NCBI GenBank assembly: GCA_036794395.1
Contig: DAIRGS010000065.1
Coordinates: forward strand, 1 to 26,372
DNA: 26,372 nt
DNA from: DASXMX01 sp036794395
GTDB lineage: Bacteria; Planctomycetota; Phycisphaerae; Tepidisphaerales; Tepidisphaeraceae
Reading direction: 5' to 3'
A model generated the notes under the pieces. The model ran no database searches and was not told the DNA's origin. It saw nothing but the letters and a program-made list of their open reading frames with translations. Position numbers and translations under genes: made by a program. This document shows positions 6,816 through 14,644 of the stretch, piece by piece. How positions within the stretch are numbered: the first letter of the stretch is position 1; the number at the start of each line of letters is the position of its first letter.

Positions 6816-8789
6816 ATGAAAGACCACGCCCACAATCACGACCATCACCACGACGAACACGACCACGATGATCACCGCGACCACGAACACCCGATGGAAT
6901 GGACGGATTTGGCACGGATCGCGTTCGTCGGCGTGTGCATTCTGCTGGTTTGGTTCCGGGTGTGGGAGCCGTTCCCGAAAGTGAGCATCATCGGGATCGC
7001 GGCCACACTCATCGGCGGTTGGCCGATTTACAAGGAAGCGTTTGAAAACCTGCTGGCACGGCGGATGACGATGGAATTGTCCATGACAATCGCCCTCGTT
7101 GCCGCACTGGCCATCGGGCAATTCATCACCGTGCTGGTCATCATCTTTTTCGTGCTCATCGCGGAAGTGCTTGAGGGCCTGACGGTGGGCCGAGGTCGCA
7201 GGGCGATCAAGCATTTGCTTGACCTTTTGCCCCGCGAAGCCACGGTAAGGCGGGCGGGCGGCACGCACCAAATCGGCGCTCATGAGCTGACGATTGGCGA
7301 CGTTGTGCTGGTGAAGCCCGGTGGCCGCTTGCCTGTTGACGGCGTGGTCGTCGGCGGCAACTCCGCCGTTGATCAATCGACCATCACCGGCGAATCCATG
7401 CCGGTCGAGAAAACCGACGGTGCAGAAGTGTTCGCCGGGACGATCAATCAAACCGGCGCGCTGGAAGTTCGTGTTACGGGCATCGGCAAGGACACGGCTT
7501 TCGGGAAGATCATTGAGGCGGTGGAAAACGCCGACAAACTGCGTGCCCCGATCCAGAAAACCGCCGACAGGCTCGCGGGCTACCTCGTCTACTTCGCCAT
7601 CGGCTGCGCCATCCTAACGTTCATCATTACCCGCAACGCGACCTCGACGATCTCCGTCATCATCGTGGCCGGCGCGTGCGGGATTGCCGCCGGGACGCCG
7701 CTGGCGGTTCTTGGCGCAATCGGACGCGCGGCCCGCACCGGGGCGATCATCAAGGGCGGAACCTACCTCGAAGCGCTTGGGAACGTCGATACCGTCGTGC
7801 TGGACAAGACCGGCACGTTGACGCTCGGCACCCCGCGCGTGACCTCGATCCAACCCGTGGCGGGCGTTACTGAGACTGCGGTGGTCGAAGCGGCGGCGAT
7901 CGCCGAACGCAAATCCGAACATCCGCTGGCCAAAGCTATTTTAGAAAAGGCCGCAGAGCTTTCGCTTCCCGTCGTCGAACCCGATCGGTTCGAGTACACG
8001 CCCGGCAAGGGCATCGTCTGTGCCGTGAATGGTGATGAAATCGTCGTCGGAAATCTGAGTCTATTCCGCGACCGCAAGTTCAACGTGGATCAATGGACGG
8101 TACAGCCCGACTCACAGCGGCATACGTTCGTCGCCCGCGGTGGGAAGGTCATTGGATCGCTGGGCATCGCTGACGTGGTGCGCGGTGAATCGTCCGCCGC
8201 AATCGCCGTTCTTCATCAAATGGGCATCCGCACGGTGCTGTTAACGGGTGACACGTCCGCCATCGCTCAGGATGTGGGCAGGCAGCTTCACATTGACGAT
8301 GTACGCGCCGAATTACTGCCTCACCAGAAGGTGGAACAGATTAAGAAGCTCCGCGGCGAAGGGCGGAAGGTGGCGATGGTGGGCGACGGAATCAACGACG
8401 CTCCCGCGCTCGTGGAAGCCAACGTAGGCGTTGCAATGGGCGGCGGGACGGACGTGGCCCGCGAGAGTGCCGACATTGTTCTCATCGGCAACGACCTGCT
8501 GAAGTTTGCTGAAACCGTGAGGATCGCGCGCCGGTGTCGCGGCATCATTCTCTTCAACTTCACCGGCACCCTGGTGGTGGACAGCATCGGCGTGGGATTG
8601 GCGGCGTTTGGGATGCTCAACCCGTTGATCGCCGCGTTGATTCACGTCGTTTCCGAACTGGCCTTCATCCTCAATTCTGCTCGGTTGTTGCCGGCTGTTT
8701 CGGGTGACGGCGTTGAGGGCGAAAAGGCACGAGCGCTAACCGGCGAAGCCCCCACCGGCGCGAATGCTGCGGATTCGGCGGTCGCCTAA
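6816..8789 (+). CDS. P1B-type heavy-metal-translocating ATPase, His-rich N-terminus, no CPx motif
   Basis: This 657-aa protein should export a transition metal at the expense of ATP. The first 26 residues hold 12 His among Asp/Glu, a likely metal-binding tail replacing an HMA domain. Membrane helices are at about 32-50, 56-75, 88-125, 254-290, 579-600 and 601-627. The actuator motif TGES is at 191-194, the phosphorylation motif DKTGT at 330-334, the P1B signature SEHP at 367-370, and GDGINDAP at 523-530. In the metal-path helix the usual CPC/SPC is GAC (AGACGIAAGTPLA, about 285-297), so the CPx proline is missing. The last helix carries SELAFILNSARLL. AGGAAG precedes the start. The regulator and operator upstream point to induction by Ni/Co-like metal. 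Confidence 0.92.
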   Translation: MKDHAHNHDHHHDEHDHDDHRDHEHPMEWTDLARIAFVGVCILLVWFRVWEPFPKVSIIGIAATLIGGWPIYKEAFENLLARRMTMELSMTIALVAALAIGQFITVLVIIFFVLIAEVLEGLTVGRGRRAIKHLLDLLPREATVRRAGGTHQIGAHELTIGDVVLVKPGGRLPVDGVVVGGNSAVDQSTITGESMPVEKTDGAEVFAGTINQTGALEVRVTGIGKDTAFGKIIEAVENADKLRAPIQKTADRLAGYLVYFAIGCAILTFIITRNATSTISVIIVAGACGIAAGTPLAVLGAIGRAARTGAIIKGGTYLEALGNVDTVVLDKTGTLTLGTPRVTSIQPVAGVTETAVVEAAAIAERKSEHPLAKAILEKAAELSLPVVEPDRFEYTPGKGIVCAVNGDEIVVGNLSLFRDRKFNVDQWTVQPDSQRHTFVARGGKVIGSLGIADVVRGESSAAIAVLHQMGIRTVLLTGDTSAIAQDVGRQLHIDDVRAELLPHQKVEQIKKLRGEGRKVAMVGDGINDAPALVEANVGVAMGGGTDVARESADIVLIGNDLLKFAETVRIARRCRGIILFNFTGTLVVDSIGVGLAAFGMLNPLIAALIHVVSELAFILNSARLLPAVSGDGVEGEKARALTGEAPTGANAADSAVA

Positions 8790-8884
8790 CGGCGGGATGA
8801 AATAGTGACGGTCCACGATCAACCAATTCGTGTGAACACGAAGTTCCGCGTACTTGGCCAAGTGCTGATCTGCTAGGGACCACA

Positions 8885-9051
8885 GCTGCGGCCCAATTTG
8901 AACGGTACGTCCGCTGCCAACAGCATTCACGGTGAATCTGTGTGAGAGCTATCCAGCCATTGACCCTCGCATCATGCCGCACGCCGAAAACAGGCCCAAA
9001 ACGCGGTTTTCACAAGGCGACGGGTAATGTAACGAGCCCCCGCTATTCGAA
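8885..9051 (+). repeat. Right copy of ~160-bp direct repeat, with gene 3'-end fragment
   Basis: This begins in frame with AAAQFERYVRCQQHSR-stop, a copy of the C-terminus encoded at 4289-4339, and continues through the same 3' flank to CGCTATTCGAA. It has no start codon of its own, so it is a gene fragment. It bounds the metal/ABC module on the right. Confidence 0.85.
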
Positions 9052-9057
9052 AGTCTT

Positions 9058-9087
9058 TGAAGGCCAGCCACTTATGGCTGGCCTTCA
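9058..9087 (+). terminator. Perfect 13-bp stem hairpin after the right direct repeat
   Basis: TGAAGGCCAGCCA and TGGCTGGCCTTCA pair perfectly around CTTA. The hairpin occupies the position equivalent to the palindrome at 4448-4473 but has unrelated sequence. No T-run follows, so it may be a dispersed repeat rather than a terminator. Confidence 0.45.
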
Positions 9088-9421
9088 GCGCTTTGCGAGC
9101 AATGTTTTTTGTCCTGTACCATAATCATTGGGATCGAAGCCTCGAAGAGGCTTTGGTGCTCGCGTTCTTGCAGAGACAATTAAGCTTTCGGTCAGCTGGT
9201 CGGGCACCAAACCCGGAGGTCGCGAGGGTGGACGGCGGTGAAGACACTCCTCTTTGGCCGCCGATCTACCGCATGGTCCATCGCGAATCTGCCCGTCGAT
9301 GCTTGTGTCGATGGACCCTGCCGAGCCCCTGCCTTACCATCGACGATTGCTGCCGCCTGTGGCGATAAGCCCGCAAGTTTCGTGGCGCGCGAACGGCAGC
9401 CCGCTTCTTCGACGCAAACAT
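9088..9421. other. Non-coding stretch
   Basis: There is no supportable gene here. A small hairpin (AAGCCTC/GAGGCTT at 9137-9153) is the only structure I see; the short frames lack ribosome binding sites and recognisable content. Confidence 0.5.
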
Positions 9422-12079
9422 CTACCGCTTCACACTGGTGATGATGTATGGGGTTTCCGCTTCCAGATCGGGATAGATCCTGCCGTTGCCCTGGGGGTCG
9501 ACAATCTCGACGAAGTACATCAGATCCCAGCGCGCATCAATGAACGAGGCTGGAATGCTCGCGGCATAAAAGCCGGTCTGGGCGTCGAGTGGCATGTCCG
9601 CGGTCTGATAGTCCTCTTTCTGATTCACGTGCCGGTAGCGCAGGCGAACCCATTTCACGCCGGCCGGCGCCACGACCTTCACCTGGACGGCAAAATCCTG
9701 GTCGGGCGCCGCCACCGCGGGGGCGCGCGGGACAAACGTCACGAGAGGCAGCCGGGCATCGGCGTCGCGCGGCACCATTCGCACCGGCTTGGAATCGGCT
9801 CGTCCGGCGGCGGCCTGTCGCTCGGCCAGCAGTCTGTCGAATTCCGCGTCCAGGGCCTTCATCTCGTCCTTCCAGTGGTGCGGAAATGACCTGCCGCTCG
9901 GGCCGAACCACATGTCGTCGATGTAGAAGTCGCCGGCCGCCTCCACCAGATCGTGCCAGGCCCCAACGGCCTTTCGCTCGTCGGCGACGGCCTCGTCAAA
10001 GGCCGTCAGCGCGCCCGCCTGCCGGTACAGGTTGTAATTCACGCCGCCGAGCTGGCGCCAGGAGTGATATCGCGCCAGTGCCGCCAGCATTCTCGCGTCC
10101 GCCATCGTCGACTTGAATTCGTTGCTACGCGGGCGCCCGTCGACGGCCCGTTCGGCTGCCGCGGCTTCGGCAAGGATCGCCTCGGAGGTCTGGGCGAACC
10201 AGCGGCTGGTTTCACCAGGACGCCGCATCGCCGTGTCCGTGCCCTGCAAAATACTCGCGGCCTCCTCACGCACGTTCATGAACTGCTGGATGTCACTTCC
10301 CGCCTCCTGCCGCGCGTACTGCGGCAGGCTTCCGAGGTGCATCATTTCGGGCCAGCCGAGGGTGGTGGGAAACATGCTGTACGGGACACTGGCGGCCACG
10401 ACCCTGGGCAGAACCCGGCTGGCCAACTGCACCGTCTTCATGACATGGGGTCCGGCATCGGCGCCGAACCGCGCCACATACTGGCGCTCCCAAATGTCCG
10501 GAGCCGCCTCCGGGTTGTAGGAAAGCCGGCCGAAGACGCGGTAGAAAGCCCAATAGCGCTCGAACTCGTAGTCGAAATAGCGGTAGCGGGAATTGAGGAA
10601 ATCCCGCGGCGTCGCGTCGTGCGGCTCCCCGAGCATCTTGGTCGCCTGCATTTCCGTGACGATCAGACTTTGGCCGTCGTACATCCGGGCGCTGGCGGCG
10701 AGCCGGCGCGCGTAATCAGGATCGGACCACAGCAGCACCCGCGTCGTGCCGCCGTTCCACAGGGTCCAATTCATGTGGTAGGTCTGAGGATATTCCAGAA
10801 GGTCGGCGTAGCTGTGGCGCGCCTCCATCTGGTTCTCGCGGTTGATGTGGGTGGGGTGATAGGGCAGGCCCATCTGCTCCATCCAGATTTTCGTATCCAG
10901 CTGGATCTTGAGGCCCTGCGACTGAGCGTCCTTGATAACGGATTTCGGCAGACCCTTGGCCCGAAACTCCAGCCGGATATCCGGCTTGTTGTTATGGAAG
11001 AACCCGAAGACGTCGTGCCAGAACGGCCCGATTTCCGAACGGAGCAGCCCGGATTCCTCGTGCATGCGGAATTGCGTCTCGGTGAACTCGGGAAAGACTT
11101 CATAAAACTTCTTGAGGGCGGCAACGGTATACGGCACGAGGTTGCTGGAATTGAGCCCCCAGACCAGCCCGGGAGCCGGTTTAGTGCCGTTCGACGCCCA
11201 CGGGTTGGCCCCGGCCTGACCTCCGGCGCGATAAATGTGCTCCCATATTCCAGGCTTCACGTGGATTCCCCGCTCCGCGGCAAGCCGGAGCATCGTATTG
11301 AACGCTTTGAGATTCCTGATCTGCTGTTCGGGCGTCAGGCCAACAACGCGCACATCGGGAAAGCCGTCAACGTCGAAGAAATACGGATACAACGGCGCCA
11401 TGTACCCGCCGTCCTCATAGCCGAATACCAACACCAGACAGTTGAAGCGGTCCTCCGCGAACATGTCGAAATAGCGCACCCAGAACTGCCGGTCTAAAAG
11501 GCGGCTTTCGAAATAGGCACGGTTCATCGTGAACATCACGACGCCGCGCTCTTTGAGATAGGGTTTTTCGTTGACGTCTCGGGCGAATTGGAGTGGGTCG
11601 GCGCCGTTCCCGGCCCAGCCGACGCGATCCGCCAGATCCAACGCGGCGTACATCAGTCCAGTCCCATCGAAACCGGTCAGGAGAACAGCAGGTTTCCCGT
11701 GATATCGCGCACCCGTGCGGACGGCCAATGCTTCCGCCCCGCCCGGCGCCGGCACCTTCATTTCAGCCAAAGCGGCGGCCGCCGCGCCGGGTCCTTCTCC
11801 CAACCCCATGAGCAAGACCAGATCGGATTCGCCGAGACGGCCCTGGCCCTCGGAAACCGTAACACCCCTGGCCCGCAATGCCTCTTCGAGTTTGCGAACG
11901 CCATACCGGGCCGGCTCATCCAACGCGGCGTCCGCGATTACGGCAACTTCTTTGATCGCGCCTGCGGGAACGGGCGCCGCCTGGGAGGCAGCGACCCCAC
12001 TCGCGGCGTCAATGGCCATGGCCGTAGCCAAACAGGCCGGAAGAACCAAGTGCTTGAACAACCGAAGTGCGCTACCCAT
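9422..12079 (-). CDS. Large secreted glycoside-hydrolase-like protein
   Basis: This encodes 885 aa. Residues 1-32 form a signal peptide with an Ala-rich cleavage region, so the product is exported. Residues ~40-165 resemble the alpha/beta N-terminal domain found before the barrel in GH20 and GH67 enzymes, ending in the typical FDGTGLMYAALDLADRV. Residues ~170-500 look like a (beta/alpha)8 barrel, with strands such as NCLVLVFGYEDGGY and FRMHEESGLLRSEIGPFW. A helical region follows at ~500-770, and a beta-sandwich-like C-terminus reads KWVRLRYRHVNQ...DLMYFVEIVDPQGNGR. I cannot assign catalytic acids. A polysaccharide-degrading role is inferred from fold resemblance only. The start is supported by GGGAGG seven bases upstream. 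Confidence 0.7.
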   Translation of the reverse strand: MGSALRLFKHLVLPACLATAMAIDAASGVAASQAAPVPAGAIKEVAVIADAALDEPARYGVRKLEEALRARGVTVSEGQGRLGESDLVLLMGLGEGPGAAAAALAEMKVPAPGGAEALAVRTGARYHGKPAVLLTGFDGTGLMYAALDLADRVGWAGNGADPLQFARDVNEKPYLKERGVVMFTMNRAYFESRLLDRQFWVRYFDMFAEDRFNCLVLVFGYEDGGYMAPLYPYFFDVDGFPDVRVVGLTPEQQIRNLKAFNTMLRLAAERGIHVKPGIWEHIYRAGGQAGANPWASNGTKPAPGLVWGLNSSNLVPYTVAALKKFYEVFPEFTETQFRMHEESGLLRSEIGPFWHDVFGFFHNNKPDIRLEFRAKGLPKSVIKDAQSQGLKIQLDTKIWMEQMGLPYHPTHINRENQMEARHSYADLLEYPQTYHMNWTLWNGGTTRVLLWSDPDYARRLAASARMYDGQSLIVTEMQATKMLGEPHDATPRDFLNSRYRYFDYEFERYWAFYRVFGRLSYNPEAAPDIWERQYVARFGADAGPHVMKTVQLASRVLPRVVAASVPYSMFPTTLGWPEMMHLGSLPQYARQEAGSDIQQFMNVREEAASILQGTDTAMRRPGETSRWFAQTSEAILAEAAAAERAVDGRPRSNEFKSTMADARMLAALARYHSWRQLGGVNYNLYRQAGALTAFDEAVADERKAVGAWHDLVEAAGDFYIDDMWFGPSGRSFPHHWKDEMKALDAEFDRLLAERQAAAGRADSKPVRMVPRDADARLPLVTFVPRAPAVAAPDQDFAVQVKVVAPAGVKWVRLRYRHVNQKEDYQTADMPLDAQTGFYAASIPASFIDARWDLMYFVEIVDPQGNGRIYPDLEAETPYIITSVKR

Positions 12080-12344
12080 GAGCCTCCCTGATACTGACAG
12101 GAATTTAACTTTTACGTGCCGCGCTTACTCGGGGCTGCAAAGGGCTTTCGGGCTCACCGAGCAATGGCGCCATCGTACCCTTGCCAAGCTGGCGATTTCA
12201 AACAGCCATTACGCTGCGGGGCCGGCCCCGGGATTTACGGCCTCATTCTTGTTCCCCTCCCAACCACGTCGGGTGACGCCGGGCCCAATTAGAACAGCGG
12301 GACCGGTTGCCGCGCCTCGCTCTTTGCACCGTAGCCCGGATTAT
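12080..12344. other. Non-coding stretch upstream of the glycosidase-like gene
   Basis: I see no gene and no clear promoter. It runs into the inverted-repeat element at 12345. Confidence 0.4.
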
Positions 12345-12490
12345 TCACCGCTGAGACGCAGAGGACGCAGAGAATCCGGAAGAGCAAGCATTTACAGGCT
12401 AAAACGGCGAGCATCCCGGCGCGCAGGTTGCGCAGCTCACACATCGAATTTCTCGCTGTTTTCTCTGCGATCTCTGCGACTCCGCGGTGA
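12345..12490. repeat. MITE-like element with ACGCAGAG-type inverted ends
   Basis: The left end (TTCACCGCTGAGACGCAGAG, then GACGCAGAGAA) and the right end (TTCTCTGCGATCTCTGCGAC, then TCCGCGGTGA) are imperfect inverted repeats. Each holds two copies of a GCAGAG core spaced one helical turn apart. The ~85 bp between them are unrelated. Similar CACCGC-GCAGAG sequences are known as dispersed repeats in many bacterial genomes. No coding content. Confidence 0.6.
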
Positions 12491-12663
12491 GTCTTGAATT
12501 TTCCGGGCTAGTTAGCATTCTTGCCCGGCATGGCCATGTATCGGGGATTGCGGCTACCTGGGCAGGTACATCATGGTTAGCGATCAGGGGGGAATTAAGA
12601 AATCCCGTGCAACACCTCGCGGGATCCTCCGAAAACCTGGCAACCTTCAACCAGGAGATCACA

Positions 12664-12795
12664 ATGGGATTTTTCGATGCAATCAGCAGCGTGATGAACA
12701 CCGTTGAGGGCGCGGCCAACTCAGTGGTTGGCGGAGTTGAGGATGCGGTGCAGGGCGTTGAAAGCCTGTACGACGGGATCAAAGGCATATTTTAA
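12664..12795 (+). CDS. 43-aa amphipathic small protein
   Basis: An ATG six bases after AGGAG gives MGFFDAISSVMNTVEGAANS followed by VVGGVEDAVQGVESLYDG and a GIKGIF end. Val-x-Gly/Glu steps recur (TVEGA, VVGGVED, VQGVES), giving a long amphipathic helix capped by aromatic, Gly-containing ends. There are no Cys residues and no signal peptide. The net charge is acidic, unlike most pore-forming peptides. Its ribosome binding site lies in a small hairpin (CCTGG 12636-12640 with CCAGG 12651-12655) that could limit translation. The frame is open upstream from 12487, but that part is low quality. Possible roles are membrane-surface binding or a peptide toxin; none is established. Confidence 0.55.
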   Translation: MGFFDAISSVMNTVEGAANSVVGGVEDAVQGVESLYDGIKGIF

Positions 12796-12920
12796 GGTCT
12801 CTCGGGTACGCCGGGGCGTCGTGTGTTTTCCGATCGCCCTGGCGTTAGTTTAATTGCGCCGGTGAGACATAGGGGGGCAGTCTGAATCACTTCCTGTCTG
12901 ATCCATGGAAAAGCAGATTC

Positions 12921-13012
12921 TGGCGTGGTCGCTTCAGCGACCATGTTTTTTTCGGTTTCGCGAATTTCCAATTCNNNNNNNNNNTTCCATGGTCGCTGAA
13001 GCGACCACGCCA
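12921..13012. repeat. Inverted-repeat element around an assembly gap
   Basis: A 25-bp perfect inverted repeat lies at 12921-12945 and 12988-13012 (outer end TGGCGTGGTCGCTTCAGCGA). Each arm is itself nearly palindromic (GGTCGCT-TC-AGCGACC). Between them are 42 bp and a run of 10 N (12975-12984). The nested palindromes could fold as a cruciform, which may be why assembly stopped here. No coding content. Confidence 0.7.
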
Positions 13013-13109
13013 CCTGGACAAAGCGATCAACCAATTTCTCAACGGCGCGGTACTATCGATGCCGGCGTTTGGGGGGCTTGGGCGTGTTGATGCGATTGGA
13101 GGCGGATCA

Positions 13110-14402
13110 GTGAAATATATACTGTGCTTGGCCTGTCTGGGTGCTTGCGTGGCGGCGGCGAGGGGCGCGGAGGGGCCGAACAAGATTGAGTTCTCGACGG
13201 GCGATCGGGTGGCGCTGATTGGGAATGACTTTTTCGATCGCGAGCAGAACGACGGGTATATCGAGACGGCGCTGACTTCGCGATTCTTCGACAAGGGGAT
13301 CAAATTCAGGAACCTTGGGTACAGCGGGGACACGGTTTGGGCGCAGGCGCGGAATTTGTGCTCGGGGTGGGATCAGTTTGGGCCGCCGGATCAGGGGTTC
13401 AAGCGGCTTGAGAAGCTGGTGGACGAATTTAACCCGACGATTGTGTTTGTTGCATATGGGATGAACGAATCGTTTGATGGGCCTAACGGGCTTGAGCATT
13501 TCACCAAGGGCCTTGAGCGGATGGTCGACATGCTTACAGATCAGGGGGAATATTTCGGACGGGATAAAAAGGCGCGGAGCGGCAAGGTGGTTCTGGTCAG
13601 CCCGATTTGTCATGAGGATCTGGGAGCGCCGCTTCCGGACCCGTCCGAGCACAACCGTCAACTGCGGACTTACATCGCCGCGATGCAGGCGGTGGCGAAG
13701 AAGCGGGATCTGGGATTTATCAATTTATTTGAAGCGACCAGTGAGGTGACGGGCGGCGACAGCAAGCTCACGACGGATGGGATTCACCTGACGCCGTACG
13801 GCTATTGGCGCGTCGCGACGGCGATGGAGCGCGCGATGGGGTATGCGCCGCGGACCTGGCGGGTGGAGGTCGATGCGAAAGAGACGGCCATTACGGCTGA
13901 GGGGACACAGGTGAGCGATGTAAAGCGAGAGAAGACTGGGTTAGCCTTCACGGCGCGTGATGGGATGCTTCCGTTTCCGCCGCCGATTAAAAGTGCGCCG
14001 GCGTCGGTGTTGAACGGAACGCAGGTTTTTCCGGGGCAGGAGCGGGTATTGAAGGTGACGGGTTTGCAGCCGGGCCAATACGAATTGAAATCCGAAGGGC
14101 GGACGATCTGCATCGCGGCTGCCGAGGAATGGGCGCGCGGGGTGCAATTGCTGACGACACCGGCGGATCAACAGGCCGAGGCGCTGCGGGCGCGCGTCGT
14201 GGCCAAGGAGTTTGATTACTTCAATTACTGGCGATCGGAAAACGACACTTACATTTTCGGATATCGCAAGCACGAGCAAGGCCGCAATGCCGGCGAGGTG
14301 CCGAACTTTCTCAATCTGCTGAAGGAGAAGGAAGCGCAGGTTGAGGCTGTTGCCGTGCCGGATATGCATGGGTATGAGCTGACTTTGAAGGCGGGGAAGT
14401 AG
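13110..14402 (+). CDS. Secreted SGNH/GDSL-fold hydrolase-like protein with altered block I
   Basis: This 430-aa protein starts at GTG 13110, seven bases after GGAGG; the open frame from 13059 adds an unlikely N-terminus before the signal peptide (MKYILCLACLGACVAAARGA). SGNH blocks are visible: block I at 31-41 (GDRVALIGNDF), block II GYSGDT (70-75), block III YGMNES with Asn119, and block V DGIHLTPYG with Asp223 and His226. Block I reads GND where the family has GDS, so the usual nucleophilic Ser is replaced by Asp40. The C-terminal half (about 245-430) is a separate region of unknown fold. It sits just upstream of the propeller/heme protein on the same strand; its substrate is unknown. Confidence 0.82.
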   Translation: MKYILCLACLGACVAAARGAEGPNKIEFSTGDRVALIGNDFFDREQNDGYIETALTSRFFDKGIKFRNLGYSGDTVWAQARNLCSGWDQFGPPDQGFKRLEKLVDEFNPTIVFVAYGMNESFDGPNGLEHFTKGLERMVDMLTDQGEYFGRDKKARSGKVVLVSPICHEDLGAPLPDPSEHNRQLRTYIAAMQAVAKKRDLGFINLFEATSEVTGGDSKLTTDGIHLTPYGYWRVATAMERAMGYAPRTWRVEVDAKETAITAEGTQVSDVKREKTGLAFTARDGMLPFPPPIKSAPASVLNGTQVFPGQERVLKVTGLQPGQYELKSEGRTICIAAAEEWARGVQLLTTPADQQAEALRARVVAKEFDYFNYWRSENDTYIFGYRKHEQGRNAGEVPNFLNLLKEKEAQVEAVAVPDMHGYELTLKAGK

Positions 14403-14616
14403 GTGGATTCGATGGCGTGGTGGCCTCCGCATCGTGGCGTTGATGCGTCGGAAGACGAGGTCGTCGTTGGTGCCATACCGACGGATTCGTGATTACGAGG
14501 TTTCCAACAAACCCCCTCCCTACCCTCCCCCGGCGTACCGGTGGAGGGAGAAAAGGGCGCGCGTGATTTTGAGTTGTGAGTAGTGACGCGCGGCGTTGTA
14601 TGGGACGGGTAAGACA

Positions 14617-14637
14617 ATTTGAGATTTGAGATTTGAG
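14617..14637 (+). repeat. Three tandem copies of ATTTGAG just before a start codon
   Basis: ATTTGAG is repeated three times, followed by ATTTCAA and the ATG at 14645. The repeat occupies the place of the ribosome binding site; no Shine-Dalgarno better than GAG is visible. Confidence 0.75.
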
Positions 14638-14644
14638 ATTTCAA

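Noticed and set aside
8736..8930. 64-codon minus-strand frame at the ATPase end
   Set aside because: It overlaps the ATPase 3' end and the direct-repeat copy and has no start signal; coding cannot be supported.
4289..9087. Integron cassette with attC-like hairpins
   Set aside because: The repeats are ~160 bp and contain coding sequence, no integrase is present, and core attC sites are not seen.
9953..11497. 514-codon open frame on the plus strand
   Set aside because: It lies entirely opposite the glycosidase-like gene, has no ribosome binding site and its composition is that of an antisense frame in GC-rich coding DNA.
12399..12788. 129-codon minus-strand frame
   Set aside because: It is antisense to the small peptide gene and includes the translated right end of the MITE-like element.
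14617..14637. Tandem heptamers as a CRISPR-like array
   Set aside because: The units are 7 bp with no spacers; this is a simple tandem repeat.
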